DNA of 64,000 nt from Strongylocentrotus purpuratus (Eukaryota; Echinodermata; Echinoidea; Camarodonta; Strongylocentrotidae): the NCBI RefSeq assembly GCF_000002235.5, contig NW_022145533.1, positions 1 through 64,000 on the forward strand, read 5' to 3'. Within the stretch, counting starts at the first letter, position 1; every line of letters begins with the position of its first letter. Below the pieces are notes generated by a model. That model saw only the letters and a list, made by a program, of their open reading frames with translations. It ran no database searches and was not told the origin of the DNA. Of the stretch, positions 1-11,973 are shown piece after piece. Both the position numbers and the translations under genes were made by a program.

Positions 1-1706
1 TCTCACTATCTCTTCCAAAGATGATACCCACAGAAACCTGACACAGACAAACATGTGGATATCAAACTATCCAATATCTTACTCGCTGGATATTCAAGCT
101 TTATCTAACTTCCTGAATGTATTCCAGTACAATCACACAGATACATGCTCGACTTAAAGCAAGGGCATACATCATCTACCAGGCTTGCACTTACAAAGTC
201 ACTCCAAACTAAGTAAGACTTCAAAACTAGTCTGCAAAACAGAAGATGAGTGGTATTTTCTGATTTTCAAATTTACCTAAATCAAACATCCATGGGCTTG
301 GTCAATATTTTCTAGAATTTCCCCTTCAAATGAAACATTTGTACAGTCAGATTGCTTTGAATAAATAATGAAAAGTTATTTCAATGTGACGGTAAGTGCA
401 GTGGAATTTTAGAGAAAATTATCTTTCCTTGACAGAGACTAATCAGCACCAAAAAGTTCAGAAGCAAAATCCAACAAGCATTGAGCGCATCAACGCAAAT
501 GCCCGATGTTTGATCTGATTACAAATGGGTACAAGGTTGCTTCACATTATGAGGGATGACATTCCTAAACGTGTCAACAAATTATATACTTTATATCTCA
601 TGTATAATTAGAGAGATGTTCATACGATCATTTCAGAGGCATTTACAAAAGTGAGAGGAGATATAAAACACTTCTTTTAAAGGAAATCAACTACTTGCAA
701 TATTGTATTCTATGTATTTTTTGAAATTCGCTTGTAAAATGTGAACAATTCAGCCATTGGCTGCTTATCATGTTATGTTTATACCATGAATAAATGAAAA
801 TGAATAAATTCTAAACTCATATTGGTTCATTATTTTAATTCTTTTATAGTTATAATGCATCCATTTCAAAAGGCACTAAAATGTCATCATTGCTTATTTT
901 TATAGAGATTCTGTTGATTCAATAGTATCATAACAAAGGGACAAACATTATAAGTAGATAATGTGTAGTCTTTTTATAGTACAATGTCGAGATAATACAA
1001 AACATGCTTTTAACATGATAATAATGATAACTAGACAGGGAGAATATGAAGGAGAAAGAGAGAAAAGGTAGCCAATGCAATTTAAAAATAATATATATAT
1101 ATATATATATATATAAATTGTATTGTATTGTAACTTTGTAAGAAAATTATACATACTTTATTTGAAAAAGTAAATCAAATGCTTAATTCATTCAAACCTT
1201 TACTTTTGCATTTCTCTCTATTTAATCTAATAATCCCACATTGTACTATTTCAAGGCAAAATCAAGCATTAAATTGTCACAACCATTTTACGTACATGTA
1301 TTTCATTGTATCTACAGAGGACAAACCAATTTGGATGGAATTATCTCACAAACACCGATACATTCAATGAAGAAAACATGTTGTCAAAAGTTAAGCAAAC
1401 ACACCAGAAGATTATGGCTTTTGTGCTATTTTCATGGTTAAATAAATAAGAGCCAAGATTACATCAATTACTTTATCAAAACACAAATCATAGACATTCC
1501 TTGAGTGTGTTTACCCATGTGTGTACAAATTACAGTAATTTATAGTAATTTATCTCTTTTAAAAAGGAATTTCATCTTGTATTGTCACAACATACAAGTA
1601 AACAAATTATATCTAACAGGGTTATCTTTTTATATAGTTTGTGACTCAAGGTTTATACTGATGGTTCTTAGAAAGCCTTTCCCTTATTTTCTGTATTACA
1701 TCTCTT
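1..1706. other. Noncoding AT-rich sequence
   Basis: No coding region, RNA gene or transposon is recognised here. The only clear structure is a short (AT)n run at about 1089-1117. The small open frames look like chance products of AT-rich DNA. Confidence 0.6.
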
Positions 1707-2046
1707 TAATGTGAAGGATGCTTAAATTATTAGAACAAACAGACAGAAACACAGACAGATAAACCGATATATATTATATATATATATATATATATTCTAG
1801 TAACAATATAGATCAATTTAAAATGGGGAGATAGGTAGATAGATATATAGGTAGATACATGGATTGATAGGTAGATAGATTGATAGAAAGAAGGATGAAT
1901 AGATTAATGTGAAGGATTCTTAAATTATTGGAACAAACAGACAGAAAAAACAGACAGGTAAACTGATATATATATATTCTATAGATAAAATACATTCTAG
2001 TAACAATATAGATCAATATAAAATGGGGAGATAGGTAGATAGATAG
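1707..2046. repeat. Tandem duplication of a ~208-bp segment
   Basis: The block starting TAATGTGAAGGATGCTTAAA at 1707 recurs from 1915. Both copies contain an AAACAGACAGAAA stretch, an (AT)n run, a TTCTAGTAACAATATAGATC stretch and a GATA-rich tail beginning AAAATGGGGAGATAGG. The second copy is shorter because its AT and GATA runs differ in length. This looks like a local duplication seeded by microsatellite sequence. Confidence 0.8.
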
Positions 2047-2071
2047 TTTGAAAGAATATGAATATGGTATA

Positions 2072-3172
2072 ATAAATAATAATAATAAACAATATTTATA
2101 AGGCGCTTAATACTGGTGTCTCTAAGCGCACCATATTCTGACTTAACAATTATTTACCAAAACTTATAATAAACACACAACTTATACATCTGTTCTTTAT
2201 TCAATAAATCATGCATATAATAATAAAAAATAAGATAAGAGTGAGATCAAACAAACATACATACAAGGGTCAAACATAGGATCAAACATAGGATCGAACA
2301 AACAAAAATAAAGACGGTGTGCACCTCCTTTGACCGACTCACAACTGCAGAATATTATTATAATTAAAAGGTGCGTTTTCAGCAAGGACTTGAATTGGTC
2401 GAGAGAATGAATATTATGGAAGTGCGCTGGTAATTTGTTCCAAAGGATAGGGCATTTACTGAGAAAGCTCGGTCGCCATATTTTGTAGCGGTACGAGGTC
2501 CGAGGGTTAACTGCAAGGTTGATGATGATCGAAGAGGTCTTAAAGAACTAGAAGAACGTAAGGAAATCAAATCTGAAAGATATTTAGGGGCTTGGCCATG
2601 GAGAATTTTGTATGTAAGAAGAAGAACTTTGAATGTGATACGATGGTGTATGGGAAGCTAATGAAGAGAACGCAATATTGGGGTTATGTGCTCAAACTTT
2701 CTCGAGAGAGTAACAAGCCTTGCAGCAGTATTCTGAATTCTTTGAAGTGGAAGTAGGGACGAATGCGAAAGACCAGAAAAAATTGAATTACAATAATCAA
2801 GGTGGGAGAATACAAATGCATGGGTTAATTTTGCAGTTGTGGGCCGGTCAAGTAGTTTCCTAATTTTCCCAATTTTGAAGATTCCAAAAGATGCCGATTT
2901 ACATACGTTTTTAATGTGCTGTTGAAAAGTAAGATTTTTGTCGATTAAAACACCCAGGTCTCGAACGTATTCACTACCCTTCAGTGAGCCATCTCTGGTA
3001 ACCAAGTCGGGGAAGGAATCAGTGTTTCTGAATTTGGAAGTAATGTGGATCATTTCAGATTTTCGTTCATTAAGGCAAAGTCTATTGTTAGAAGACCAGA
3101 ACCTAATGTCTTCAAGGCAACTGCTGAGTTTCCGAGTCGCATCATCCTTCCCGTTAGGCTTAACAGTTAAAT
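2072..3172 (-). mobile_element. 5'-truncated LINE remnant, CR1/L2-like reverse transcriptase C-terminus
   Basis: The minus strand encodes the C-terminal part of a non-LTR reverse transcriptase. Visible motifs include a segment reading LNERKSEMI, then VRDLGVLIDKNLTFQQHI, then FSHLDYCNS and LQRIQNTAARLV, the usual order at the end of CR1/L2/Jockey-type polymerases. The copy is dead. The conserved tryptophan of the LH-W-LP motif is a TAG stop near 2658, and a frameshift near 2450 separates the last conserved stretch (WNKLPAHFHN, then LDQFKSLLK-like). The 3' end toward 2072 carries a GCGCTT...AAGCGC tail and a TAA-rich end. The 5' side is truncated at a GATA microsatellite. The family assignment is from motif style only. 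Confidence 0.85.
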
Positions 3173-3239
3173 AAATATGGTAGATAGATAGATGGATAGA
3201 TAGATAGATAGATAGATAGATAGACAGATAGTTATAGAC

Positions 3240-3274
<35 letters not shown>

Positions 3275-3405
3275 TAGATAGATAGATAGGTAGATAGATT
3301 GATAGATACATGTAGGTAGATAGATTGATTGATATATAGAAAGAAATATGAACAGACAGATAGATAGACAGATAGAAAGAAAGATGAATGGATAGATAGA
3401 TAGAT

Positions 3406-3489
<84 letters not shown>

Positions 3490-3505
3490 TAGATAGGTTA
3501 CAGCT
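3173..3505. repeat. Compound GATA / AT microsatellite
   Basis: Long runs of GATA (with GACA variants) alternate with (AT)n tracts. The locus abuts the truncated end of the LINE, so the LINE may have inserted into, or seeded, the repeat. The open frames here only translate the repeat. Confidence 0.95.
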
Positions 3506-5040
3506 AGATAAAGCCCTAGGGTCAAACATTTACAACTTTGAAGGAGAAAAACCCTGCTAATTCACATTTCTCGCAACTTTCGACACACAGGGGGCACCAA
3601 ATGATTGTTCCACATGGATTATACAGAAATATCCAAACTTGCATTGTATTATATTCATAGGAACCAAGTTATTATCAGATTATCGTTTCCTGTGAAACAA
3701 TGGACATTCTGTAGCCCCTGGATAGCTGTTTGATACGGGGATCAACGATCTGGAAATCAGCCAGGATATGGGGAAAGCTTCTCCCCAGGGAACAAATCAC
3801 ATTAGAATATACATTACTATGAATGCTATGATGTTGAAACAGGAAATTAATTGATTATTGTTTTAAGTGATATTTAAGTGATATAAGTAGATACTATAAC
3901 ATTTGAATTTAATTGTTATGAATGCTATGATTATGACCCAGGAAAGACATTGTTTTATTTAAAGTGATGTATAGGTTATAGGCCTATAGTTATTTTTATT
4001 TTTATGGGGGGGGGGGGGCCTTGTGAACAAACAACTTTAAATTTCTATGAATACTGTGAAATTGAAACAGGAAGTACATGTACATTGATTAGTGTTGTAA
4101 GTGATGTACATTCTGGTATTATGAGTTAATGCCCTCAGGCTTCAAACAGACAAGCTGGTAATATTAGTACTACATGTTTTCGCAACGCAGTAATTTGTAA
4201 AAAAATTAGATAGTACATCAATGCAAAACACCACCTCAGACAAGAAAAGATATTACTTTTGGACTTTTCATGAAAAGTTTTGTAAGAGCTCGGTCCATCG
4301 AGCTTACTGTGTGTCTGATTCTAATCAACCCCCTGACACGATGCCAACTTCCATTCATATTTCATGCCTCCATCCTAAAGCAAAATGTGATGAAGGTTAA
4401 AGGCAGCATAGTTGATGGCTACATTTTGTTATTGCCTCTGATGGAACCTTAAAGATGAAGTTGAGTTCTGGTCATGCGATGAAAGAAACTGTGTGGAATC
4501 GACCAGAAAAGGTTGATCATCTAGCATATAAGAATTTGTGTGTATTGCAAGGTTCTGAAATCATCAAAATGATAAGAAATTTGGCCCAGTCTTGGTAAAG
4601 TTACAAACACTGTACACAGAAAGATGTATATGGGACTACACAAACACGTGGCGTAAAAATCCTACCCCCCCCCCCCCCGAGTTTTACGATGTTACATGAC
4701 ATATTTAGAATATGAAGGCATTTGAAGAGCCATGCTTGTCAGGGAACATGTCTTATCTGATGTTCTTCCACACTTGCATAATAAGAATGATAACGCTCAC
4801 AAATTGTTTTTCACCTCTTCCCAGAACTCGACCTTCTCTTTAATATCAAAGTGCATATCTATCAGTATTCCGAACACGAAATTTCAGCATTATATTAAAG
4901 TTATCAACTTTTATTGATATGATTAATGCACTTGTTTCTTCAAGTTTCTGAGATGTCCTATCATTTTGAGTATTTTGTAAGAAGCACTTGGACAAATTAA
5001 GATAATGAATTGTTTTCATACATGTACATTCCAATCATCA
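3506..5040. other. Noncoding sequence with poly-G/poly-C runs
   Basis: No gene is recognised. A G run near 4007-4018 and a C run near 4668-4678 are present. Confidence 0.5.
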
Positions 5041-5198
5041 GGGCCCGTTGCATAAAACTTACCATAGATGGTAACTTTGCCATCAATGGCAACTACCATG
5101 GTAACAGGGCTCAACAGCCAATCAAAATCAAGGTTTCCATGGTAGTTACCATTGATGGCAAAGTTACCATCAATGGTAAGTTGTGTGCAACGGGGCCC
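5041..5198. mobile_element. Palindromic foldback MITE, copy 1
   Basis: A near-perfect inverted repeat runs from GGGCCCGTTGCATAAAACTT to its complement ending CAACGGGGCCC. The arms contain ACCATTGATGGTAACTTTGCC-like sequence and its complement. A short asymmetric centre contains CAGCCAATCAAAATCAAGG. Two further copies lie at 11237 and 11816. There is no coding capacity, so this is a non-autonomous element or snapback repeat. The superfamily is not determined. Confidence 0.85.
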
Positions 5199-6169
5199 TG
5201 GTCTATAAATTTCATGACTCTTATTAGACTAAAAAGTGTACAATTTTCTAATTGATAATAAAGTAAAAGAGCAAGGCTCATATTCAAGCTAAAAATCCCA
5301 GAGTCAAAAGTAAAGGCCAAGAAGAGTTGGTAATCATTAAAAAACATTTACCGGTACTATAAAGAAATTTTGAAGAACAAAATCTCCTGAGCTACTTTTA
5401 TATGAGGTTATATGATGGTCCGTTAGGCTACGAGGCGAGATATTTCACCTTTTTTTTTCTTCTCACGTTGATTTATTTGGATTTTCAAATCAATGACACA
5501 CTCTCTTTAACGAGCAACCTGTGCGAAAAAAAACAATGGACATCACTCTAATGAGAGCTGTCAGGGGTGAAAGGGACTGGAAACATAGGGAGAAAACAAT
5601 GGGAAATTAGCGTAAATGGAAAACAGAGATGAGCGAAGCAGCTGAAAGGAAGTTGGTTGATTGCTTCGAGGGGGTGAGATGAGGGGGCGAGATGAGGGGG
5701 GGGGGGGGGGGGGGATGGGGTCACTATCTCTTTCCATGTTGTTGTTCTTCTATCTTTCTCCATTTACTTGTTGATTTGATGACAGAATGAGACAGTTGTT
5801 ATCATCTTATGAAACGTTTTCTTTTTATTTCTATTTCTATGAAGATTTATGTAAAATTTGTACATATACATCAGCAAATTTTGTCATGGTGCTTTCAATA
5901 TGAACTAGGCCACTTCTATACCTGTATGGTCATTGAAGTTGTCTCAAAAGATGACACTTGAGACACATGAAGATACTGAAATGTCTTTGAAGACGTGTAT
6001 CTGTGGAGATATTTAATTAGACCACTGATAGAGTTTGCAAGTTGTTTCAAAGCATTGTGTACTTTTCTGAAAACACTGACCAAAGCTGCTAAAGTCAATT
6101 ATCCATGTATGATATATATATATATGCTCACTAATGAAAACTTGTCTCCCTACCAAGCAACCAATAACT
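5199..6169. other. Noncoding sequence with a 19-base poly-G run
   Basis: No gene is recognised. A pure G run lies at about 5696-5714. Confidence 0.5.
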
Positions 6170-6613
6170 CAGAGCTGCCAACCTTGTGCGACCAAAAAAG
6201 GAATCATGATGGCAAAAAAAAAGGAATTTCAAGCCAAAAAAGGAATTCATAAAAACGAAACTTACAACCTCGCGCGACACACTTCCAATGCAGAAATGTC
6301 CATTCATCATGCTGTTTTTTCCATACAAGCAGGTAATTTTTTTGGTGGTTATTTTGGTATTATCGGCATTTCATTTTTTTTTGAGAATATTTTTCTCTTC
6401 AAGTACATTTTAAAATTAGTTTTCTATTGAATTTGTGATCAAATCACTATGTTAGGGCAGTTGTTTGACGTGTGGTATGTAAAAAAAAAAATAATGAAAT
6501 AAAAAAAATAAATGAAAAATAAAAAACGTATTTTATGAAGCAAAAACGTAATACCGTAATTTGGAGGAAAAAATGGAGTAATTCTGGCAAAAACGGAATG
6601 GTTGGCAGCTCTG
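6170..6613. mobile_element. 444-bp MITE with 6-bp target duplication
   Basis: The ends are inverted repeats, CAGAGCTGCCAACC on the left and GGTTGGCAGCTCTG on the right. They are flanked by the direct repeat ATAACT (6164-6169 and 6614-6619). The interior is A/T-rich with no coding capacity. The terminal motif CAGAG(C/A)(T/C)(A/G)CCAA and the 6-bp duplication are shared with shorter elements at 53958 and 58771, which supports one transposon family. The CAGAG end resembles hAT elements, but 6 bp is shorter than the usual 8-bp hAT duplication, so the superfamily is left open. Confidence 0.88.
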
Positions 6614-6944
6614 ATAACTGCACCTGGATTAAAAGAGCCAATTATAGATGAAATGCCTCATCTCAGGTCACAGTTATAGAAACCCCTTTTCACAATCCTG
6701 TACAGCATAAACTACTTATTTTGGTTTAAAGTAGTCTTTTCCCCCTGACTTTGTAGTAAACATGAGATTTCCTTGAGCTAATTTGAATATATTTGGAGAG
6801 GTTTCCCCATCTTGATTTTTCATATAATTGTTTGTGATGTCTTTTTGTGTTTTGTTGCCAATAACTCATTTAGAGCTTCAGAGTTATTTAATAGCCTTCT
6901 TAGATATGCACTGCTCTCCTCCTGCTGTGGCTACCCCCCCCCCC

Positions 6945-6975
<31 letters not shown>

Positions 6976-8811
6976 CAGTATACATTTAAAATATCATTTA
7001 AAGCGTAACATTCTTATAATGAAGAGATTAGTTACGACAGCACATCATATCAATGGTTGCCACAGTAGACTAATGAGTCACTTCAATCTAAATAAAGCAA
7101 ATGGTATAGTAGCTGTTCTGTGCACTCTCTCTTCAATCTCCAGATCCTGGTATGACTAAGAAACCGAGAAATCCCTTGAAACCATTCTTAAATTCCTGGC
7201 TTTCTTCTCATTAATCTGTTCTTAATCTACCAAAATTGAGTCACATATCTCTGGCAAAATCTTAGAACTTGCAGAGTGTAATTGTTCCTATCACTTCCTA
7301 ATTGAAGGAAGAAGTGATAGCTTAGAAAGGCTTGCGTGATGAAAGACTAGATTCCATATTAAGATGATGGATTGAAGGAGGAGTAGATTGTACTTACTAT
7401 ATTTAAAGCATCATCATTCACAAACCATATTCTTATAATTTCACTGATTCATGGAATGCACTTACAGAAACTTCAAACGAGTAGCAGCAATAGTACCTGA
7501 ATGTTCCTCCATGTAAAGATAAAAGAAATTCTCTTCACCAGAGAAGTTCTTCACCTCGGTAGGTGGAAAAGTTCCTTGATGAAATTCTCCGGGCTTCCCC
7601 AGGAATTTTTCCCAGCCACCTTTCAGGTGAGGTTCCCCAAGAAAGCTGTGCTTTGTTTGAAAGGGGTATTAACAAAAACTTACACTACACCTCACATGAA
7701 TCTTATCTAAATTTCTCTCCTCCCCCCCCCCCCCCATCTCTTCTTTTCCTTTCTTTCTCTTTCTCTATCTATATCTCTTCTCTCTCTGATATTTCTCAAC
7801 TGTTTGTCCACCTTTTCTTCATTGCTATTTAACCTTCTCTTTTCTCTCCATCACCTTTCTTCTTTTACTGTTTCTCTCTTCTCTTCTTTAATGTAAGTGC
7901 ACCTTGTAAATATACCACAAAGTATAAACATTCTCCAAGTTTCTATGAAAGTTATTAACCAGGTGAACTTGAGTGAACTTTACCCAGACATAGTTATTAC
8001 TTAGCAAAAATCAATACCTCACCCTCCAAAGCACTATGAAATCATCGGAGACACGATTCCAACCCTTTTTCTTCCTTCTTTTCCTCTAGCAATTCCTTCA
8101 TATTGATTTGAAAATGCAATCAGGAGTGAAACTAGAGTGAGAAGTTTGTACGGATATTAGAGAGGACAGAAGAGAGACATGGATGTGGATTGTATAAGGT
8201 GTTTTGACATTGATGAGGCTTACTGGATAAACACGACCTTACCCATGAGACCTTGCGCCTTCCTCTGCGCAAAGGAGAACCATTCGTGGCTTGTTACAGG
8301 CCTCTGGTTTCTCCCAGAAGATAGCAAGAAAAGGAATGGGTTGCACTGGAGCGTGGCTTGACGAAGAGAGGCGTTAATTAAACGTCTTGGATGACTTGGA
8401 TGATAGAAACTTGATGAATGTGATAGCAGATGAGGATCAAAACCTGGAAAGTCCATGAACTTTTCATCATTAGTTTTATAATTATATTTGCATGGCTCAA
8501 ATATTCTCAAAAGGAAAATGGAATTTTAAAAGACCTTAATCTCATATGATATGAGAAAAATATCTTAGATTTTGTAATTTCAAGCTCAGCCAAATTTGAA
8601 ATAACCTTGACATCTGATGTTTATCAAAATTAACTTATGCAAGAAATAATTTCCCTTTTATATTTTACCAGATGCCATCATTCAATTCAGAGCAGAACAA
8701 TATGAAAGAATTTAACAACAGGTGAAGGGGGTGGGTGGTCGGGTGAACGTCTAGATCTTGCCAAACAATTCAGCTGTTTCCTAACAATTATCAATCTAGA
8801 TCCACTGTCTC
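6614..8811. other. Noncoding sequence with CA and poly-C microsatellites
   Basis: No convincing gene is seen. A C run followed by (CA)n lies at about 6936-6972, and a pyrimidine-rich stretch at about 7719-7900. Confidence 0.5.
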
Positions 8812-9735
8812 CAGTCAGTTGCAGTACTGCAAGACTTGGTGCAACTTTGGACAAGGAACACAAGTCCTTTCGGCACTATTACATGGATCTGTTATTTAAA
8901 GTATTGCAATGGAAATGGGAAACGGAAGAAGAAGGAAGAAGGGGATTTGATTAAATTACAAATGGAATATTGGTCAGTTTGAAATATAATAAGTCTATGC
9001 AACTTTGGGCAGGGGACATAGGTCCTTTTGACACTAATACATGGATCCTTTATTCACAGTATTGCAATGGAAATGAAAAATGAACAGAGAAGAAGGAGTG
9101 GTTTTGATTGAATTACAAATGGCAAATTAGTCAGTTTGAAGTATTGAAAGACTAACCAACTTTGGGCAAGGGACATAGGTTCTTATGAAACTCTTTCATA
9201 ACTCCTTTATTCTAAGTATTGCAACGTAGATGGGAAACCGAAGGAAAAGGAAGGAGTGGTTTTCATTAATTACAAATAGCGAATCAGTCAGTTTAAAATA
9301 TTACAAAACTTTGTGCTACTTGGGGGAAGGGACATAGGTCCTTTTGAAATTCTTTCATAACTCCTTTATTCTAAGTATTGCAATGTAAAAATGGGAAACT
9401 GAAGGAAAAGGAAGGAGTGGTTTTCAGTAGAGTACAAATAGCGAATCAGCCAGTTTGAAATATTACAAAAGTTTGTGCTACTTGGTACAAGGGACAAAAC
9501 TCTTTTGGCACCAATACATGGATCCTTTATTCAAAGTATTGCAATAAAAACAGGAAACAGAAGGAGAATGTAGGCATGGATTTGATTAATTCGAAATTGC
9601 AAATTGGTTAGTTTGAAATATTGCAAGACTATGCAACTTTAGGCAAGGGACATCTTAAGTCCTTTTGAAACTTGTTCGTAATGCAATGGAAAAGGGAAAG
9701 GAGGGAAGGCGTTTTGACTGAATTGCACAGTGGGA
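8812..9735. repeat. Tandem array, ~158-bp unit, about 5.5 copies
   Basis: Units begin near 8835, 8995, 9149, 9308, 9469 and 9628, each with a CAACTTTGGGCAAGGGACAT-like start. Each unit then carries a TCCTTTTG run, CTTTATTC.AAGTATTGCAA, an A/G-rich GGAAA..GAAGGA..GGAGTGG stretch, and a TTACAAAT...CAGTTTGAAATATT end. Adjacent copies differ by substitutions and small indels, so the array is not recent. There is no open frame of note. It is a minisatellite or short satellite block. Confidence 0.9.
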
Positions 9736-9949
9736 TGAAGTAGCAACTGGGTTATTTTCTGGAAAAGGATGGACTCAAAGATGTCCTGGTGACCAGTTGG
9801 TGGTGTGGTTACTCTGCAATGAGGAAATCTAATGATCAGAATTATTTATGGTATGTGAAGATGTACCTATGCTTGTTTGACATATATCCTCTACTAAACC
9901 TGACATTTAGGAAGATTATAAACCAGTAGAAAATGTAATCAAATCACGA

Positions 9950-10290
9950 AAGGAAGCAAGTTGGCTCAGTCGGTAAAGTGTCTGCCTGATCATGGGTTCG
10001 AATCCAACTCAGGCGGATGACTGAAGCCTGCGTTGTGTGTTAACGTGCCCCTCCTCTGTTTCATAGACACAGGCTATGTTAAGTGAAAAACACTCCGTCC
10101 CTCGGATAGGACGTTAAATGGAGGCCCCATGTAGAGGAGAGTCACCACCTCTGCACGTTAAGAACCCATTGTACTATTCGTATAAGAGTAGGGGGAAACC
10201 CCAGTGAAGTGTAGTATACCTGCACACCTCCAATCAGTTATACCAGGAGGCTCCCAGGCACAGGTGACGCCAATATTTAATAATACAATA
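9950..10290 (+). mobile_element. tRNA-derived SINE (family B)
   Basis: The 5' part is tRNA-like, with a box A region TTGGCTCAGTCGGTAAAGTG at 9961 and a perfect box B GGTTCGAATCC at 9995-10005. A unique body follows with GACGTTAAATGGAGGCCCC. It ends in an AATAATACAATAAAAAA-type tail near 10290. The internal boxes would drive RNA polymerase III transcription. The body differs from the other SINE family in this window. Confidence 0.85.
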
Positions 10291-10755
10291 AAAAATTATA
10301 AGGAGAAAATATGTCATAGAAGCACAAGGACAACCATTTATTACCAGAACATGATATGAAGAAAAACTTACAAAGAAAAAAAATATTCATTAATCAATTC
10401 ATTCACTATCTGTGGGACTCTTTAACCAAGGATACATGTATACACCTTGGTCACCCAGTCTGATGGACCATCGCTCTTTCCACGGAGCCATTTGCCTCTT
10501 TCAGATGTTGGACGGAAATCCCCTTTAGATAGCAATAGTTGCACAGTGTACCTCTCCAGTTTGGCACTAGTTACATCTAACCTAGTTTGTTTTCATGTGA
10601 ACTATCAAAACGATCATTTCCCCATGGAGATAACAGAGGTCGCATTAATTCCAGGTAGATTTGGCAACTTCCTTTGCTCCAAAGATAGCAGTACAGAAAA
10701 ACAGGAAAGGAAAATAGATCAAGTTATATTGCATTGCACACCTACACTCCATCCT

Positions 10756-11071
10756 GGGGGGTGTTTCACAAAGATCCTAAGTAGAACGTAACTCTTAAGT
10801 TGGACTTAAAAATTATGGAAAGCCGTTAGCATCTTTGAAAATATTTTGTAACAGTTATTTTGAAAGGCATAAAATGTTGATTCAAATCATTCATATTTTC
10901 TATCATCAAGGAGATTTCATGTTCTGGATTTGGAATTTATAAAAAAAGTCTAAAATACTTGAATTTCTGCTTTTGAATATATTTCATTTTAAGACTCCAA
11001 TGGCTGTCCATAATTTGTAAGTCCAACTTATAGAGTTAAGTTCTACTTAGGATCTTTGTGAAACACCCCCC
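10756..11071. mobile_element. 316-bp foldback DNA element
   Basis: The left end GGGGGGTGTTTCACAAAGAT and following ~55 bp (CCTAAGTAGAAC..TAACTCT..AAGTTGGACTTA) are repeated inverted at 11012-11071. The middle is AT-rich with no coding capacity. No target duplication is evident in the flanks. It is a MITE-like non-autonomous element of undetermined superfamily. Confidence 0.85.
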
Positions 11072-11236
11072 TGGAGTAGTTTAGAGCAATTTCTTGAAAG
11101 AGTATTAGTATTCTTATGTGAGGTAATCCAACACATTTATTGGGATTTCCTTGTCATACAAAAAAAATCAAGGGTTCGGGTTAAGGTTTCGATCGGGGGT
11201 TTATTAGGTATGATGTGAGGTTAAGGGTTAAAGCCA

Positions 11237-11394
11237 GGCCCTGTTGCATAAAACTTATCATTGATGGTAACTTTGCCAACAATGGCAACTACCATGGAAA
11301 CAGGGCTCAACAGCCAATCAAAATCAAGGTTTCCATGGTAGTTACCATTGATGGCAAAGTTACCATCAATGGTAAGTTTTGTGCAACGGGCCCA
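11237..11394. mobile_element. Palindromic foldback MITE, copy 2
   Basis: This is the same element as at 5041 and in the same orientation, judged from the asymmetric centre CAACAGCCAATCAAAATCAA. The arms are again near-perfect complements. Confidence 0.85.
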
Positions 11395-11815
11395 GGAGTT
11401 TGATTAATATTAGGAAGCATGTGTCGTACTACACTGTATCACCATTTGAGAGAGTTTGTCCTGTGTTCCTAAAAAAAAAAAGAAGAACAAGGTAAACCCT
11501 TACTCAAATTGTACAAATGCAGGCTTGGATAATCATTTGTTTTCCACTTCTGCCAGTCAGAGGGGCACACAAACAAAAGAACTTGATAGGGGCATCGCTC
11601 AAGTGACCTCAAGCTTATCATTTTGAAAGGGTCATTGCTACCTGTCAAGGCATAACAGCTCTAATGGCCAATGGTGAGGCCTGGATATATGCATATATAT
11701 TCAGTGCAGTTGTCAGGTAGAGAGCCGTTACATGAAAACTGGCAATGAAAACTGGCAATTATCATGGTGTATTATTAATTCTCCAAAAATATTCTCTTGA
11801 CGATTCAATATGTCA

Positions 11816-11973
11816 GGGCCCCATTGCACTAAACTTACCATTGATGGTAACTTTGCCATCAATGGTAACTACCATGGAAACCTTGATTTTGATTGGCTGT
11901 TGAGCCCTGTTACCATGGTAGTTGCCATTGATGGCAAATTTACCATCAATGGTAAGTTTTATGCAACGGGTCC
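11816..11973. mobile_element. Palindromic foldback MITE, copy 3 (inverted)
   Basis: This copy has the centre in the opposite sense (TTGATTTTGATTGGCTGTTG), so it is inverted relative to the copies at 5041 and 11237. It lies only ~420 bp from copy 2, so the pair forms a larger inverted arrangement. Confidence 0.85.

Noticed and set aside
9961-10010. A functional tRNA gene
   Set aside because: A and B boxes are present but the acceptor stem does not pair, and a SINE body and tail follow.
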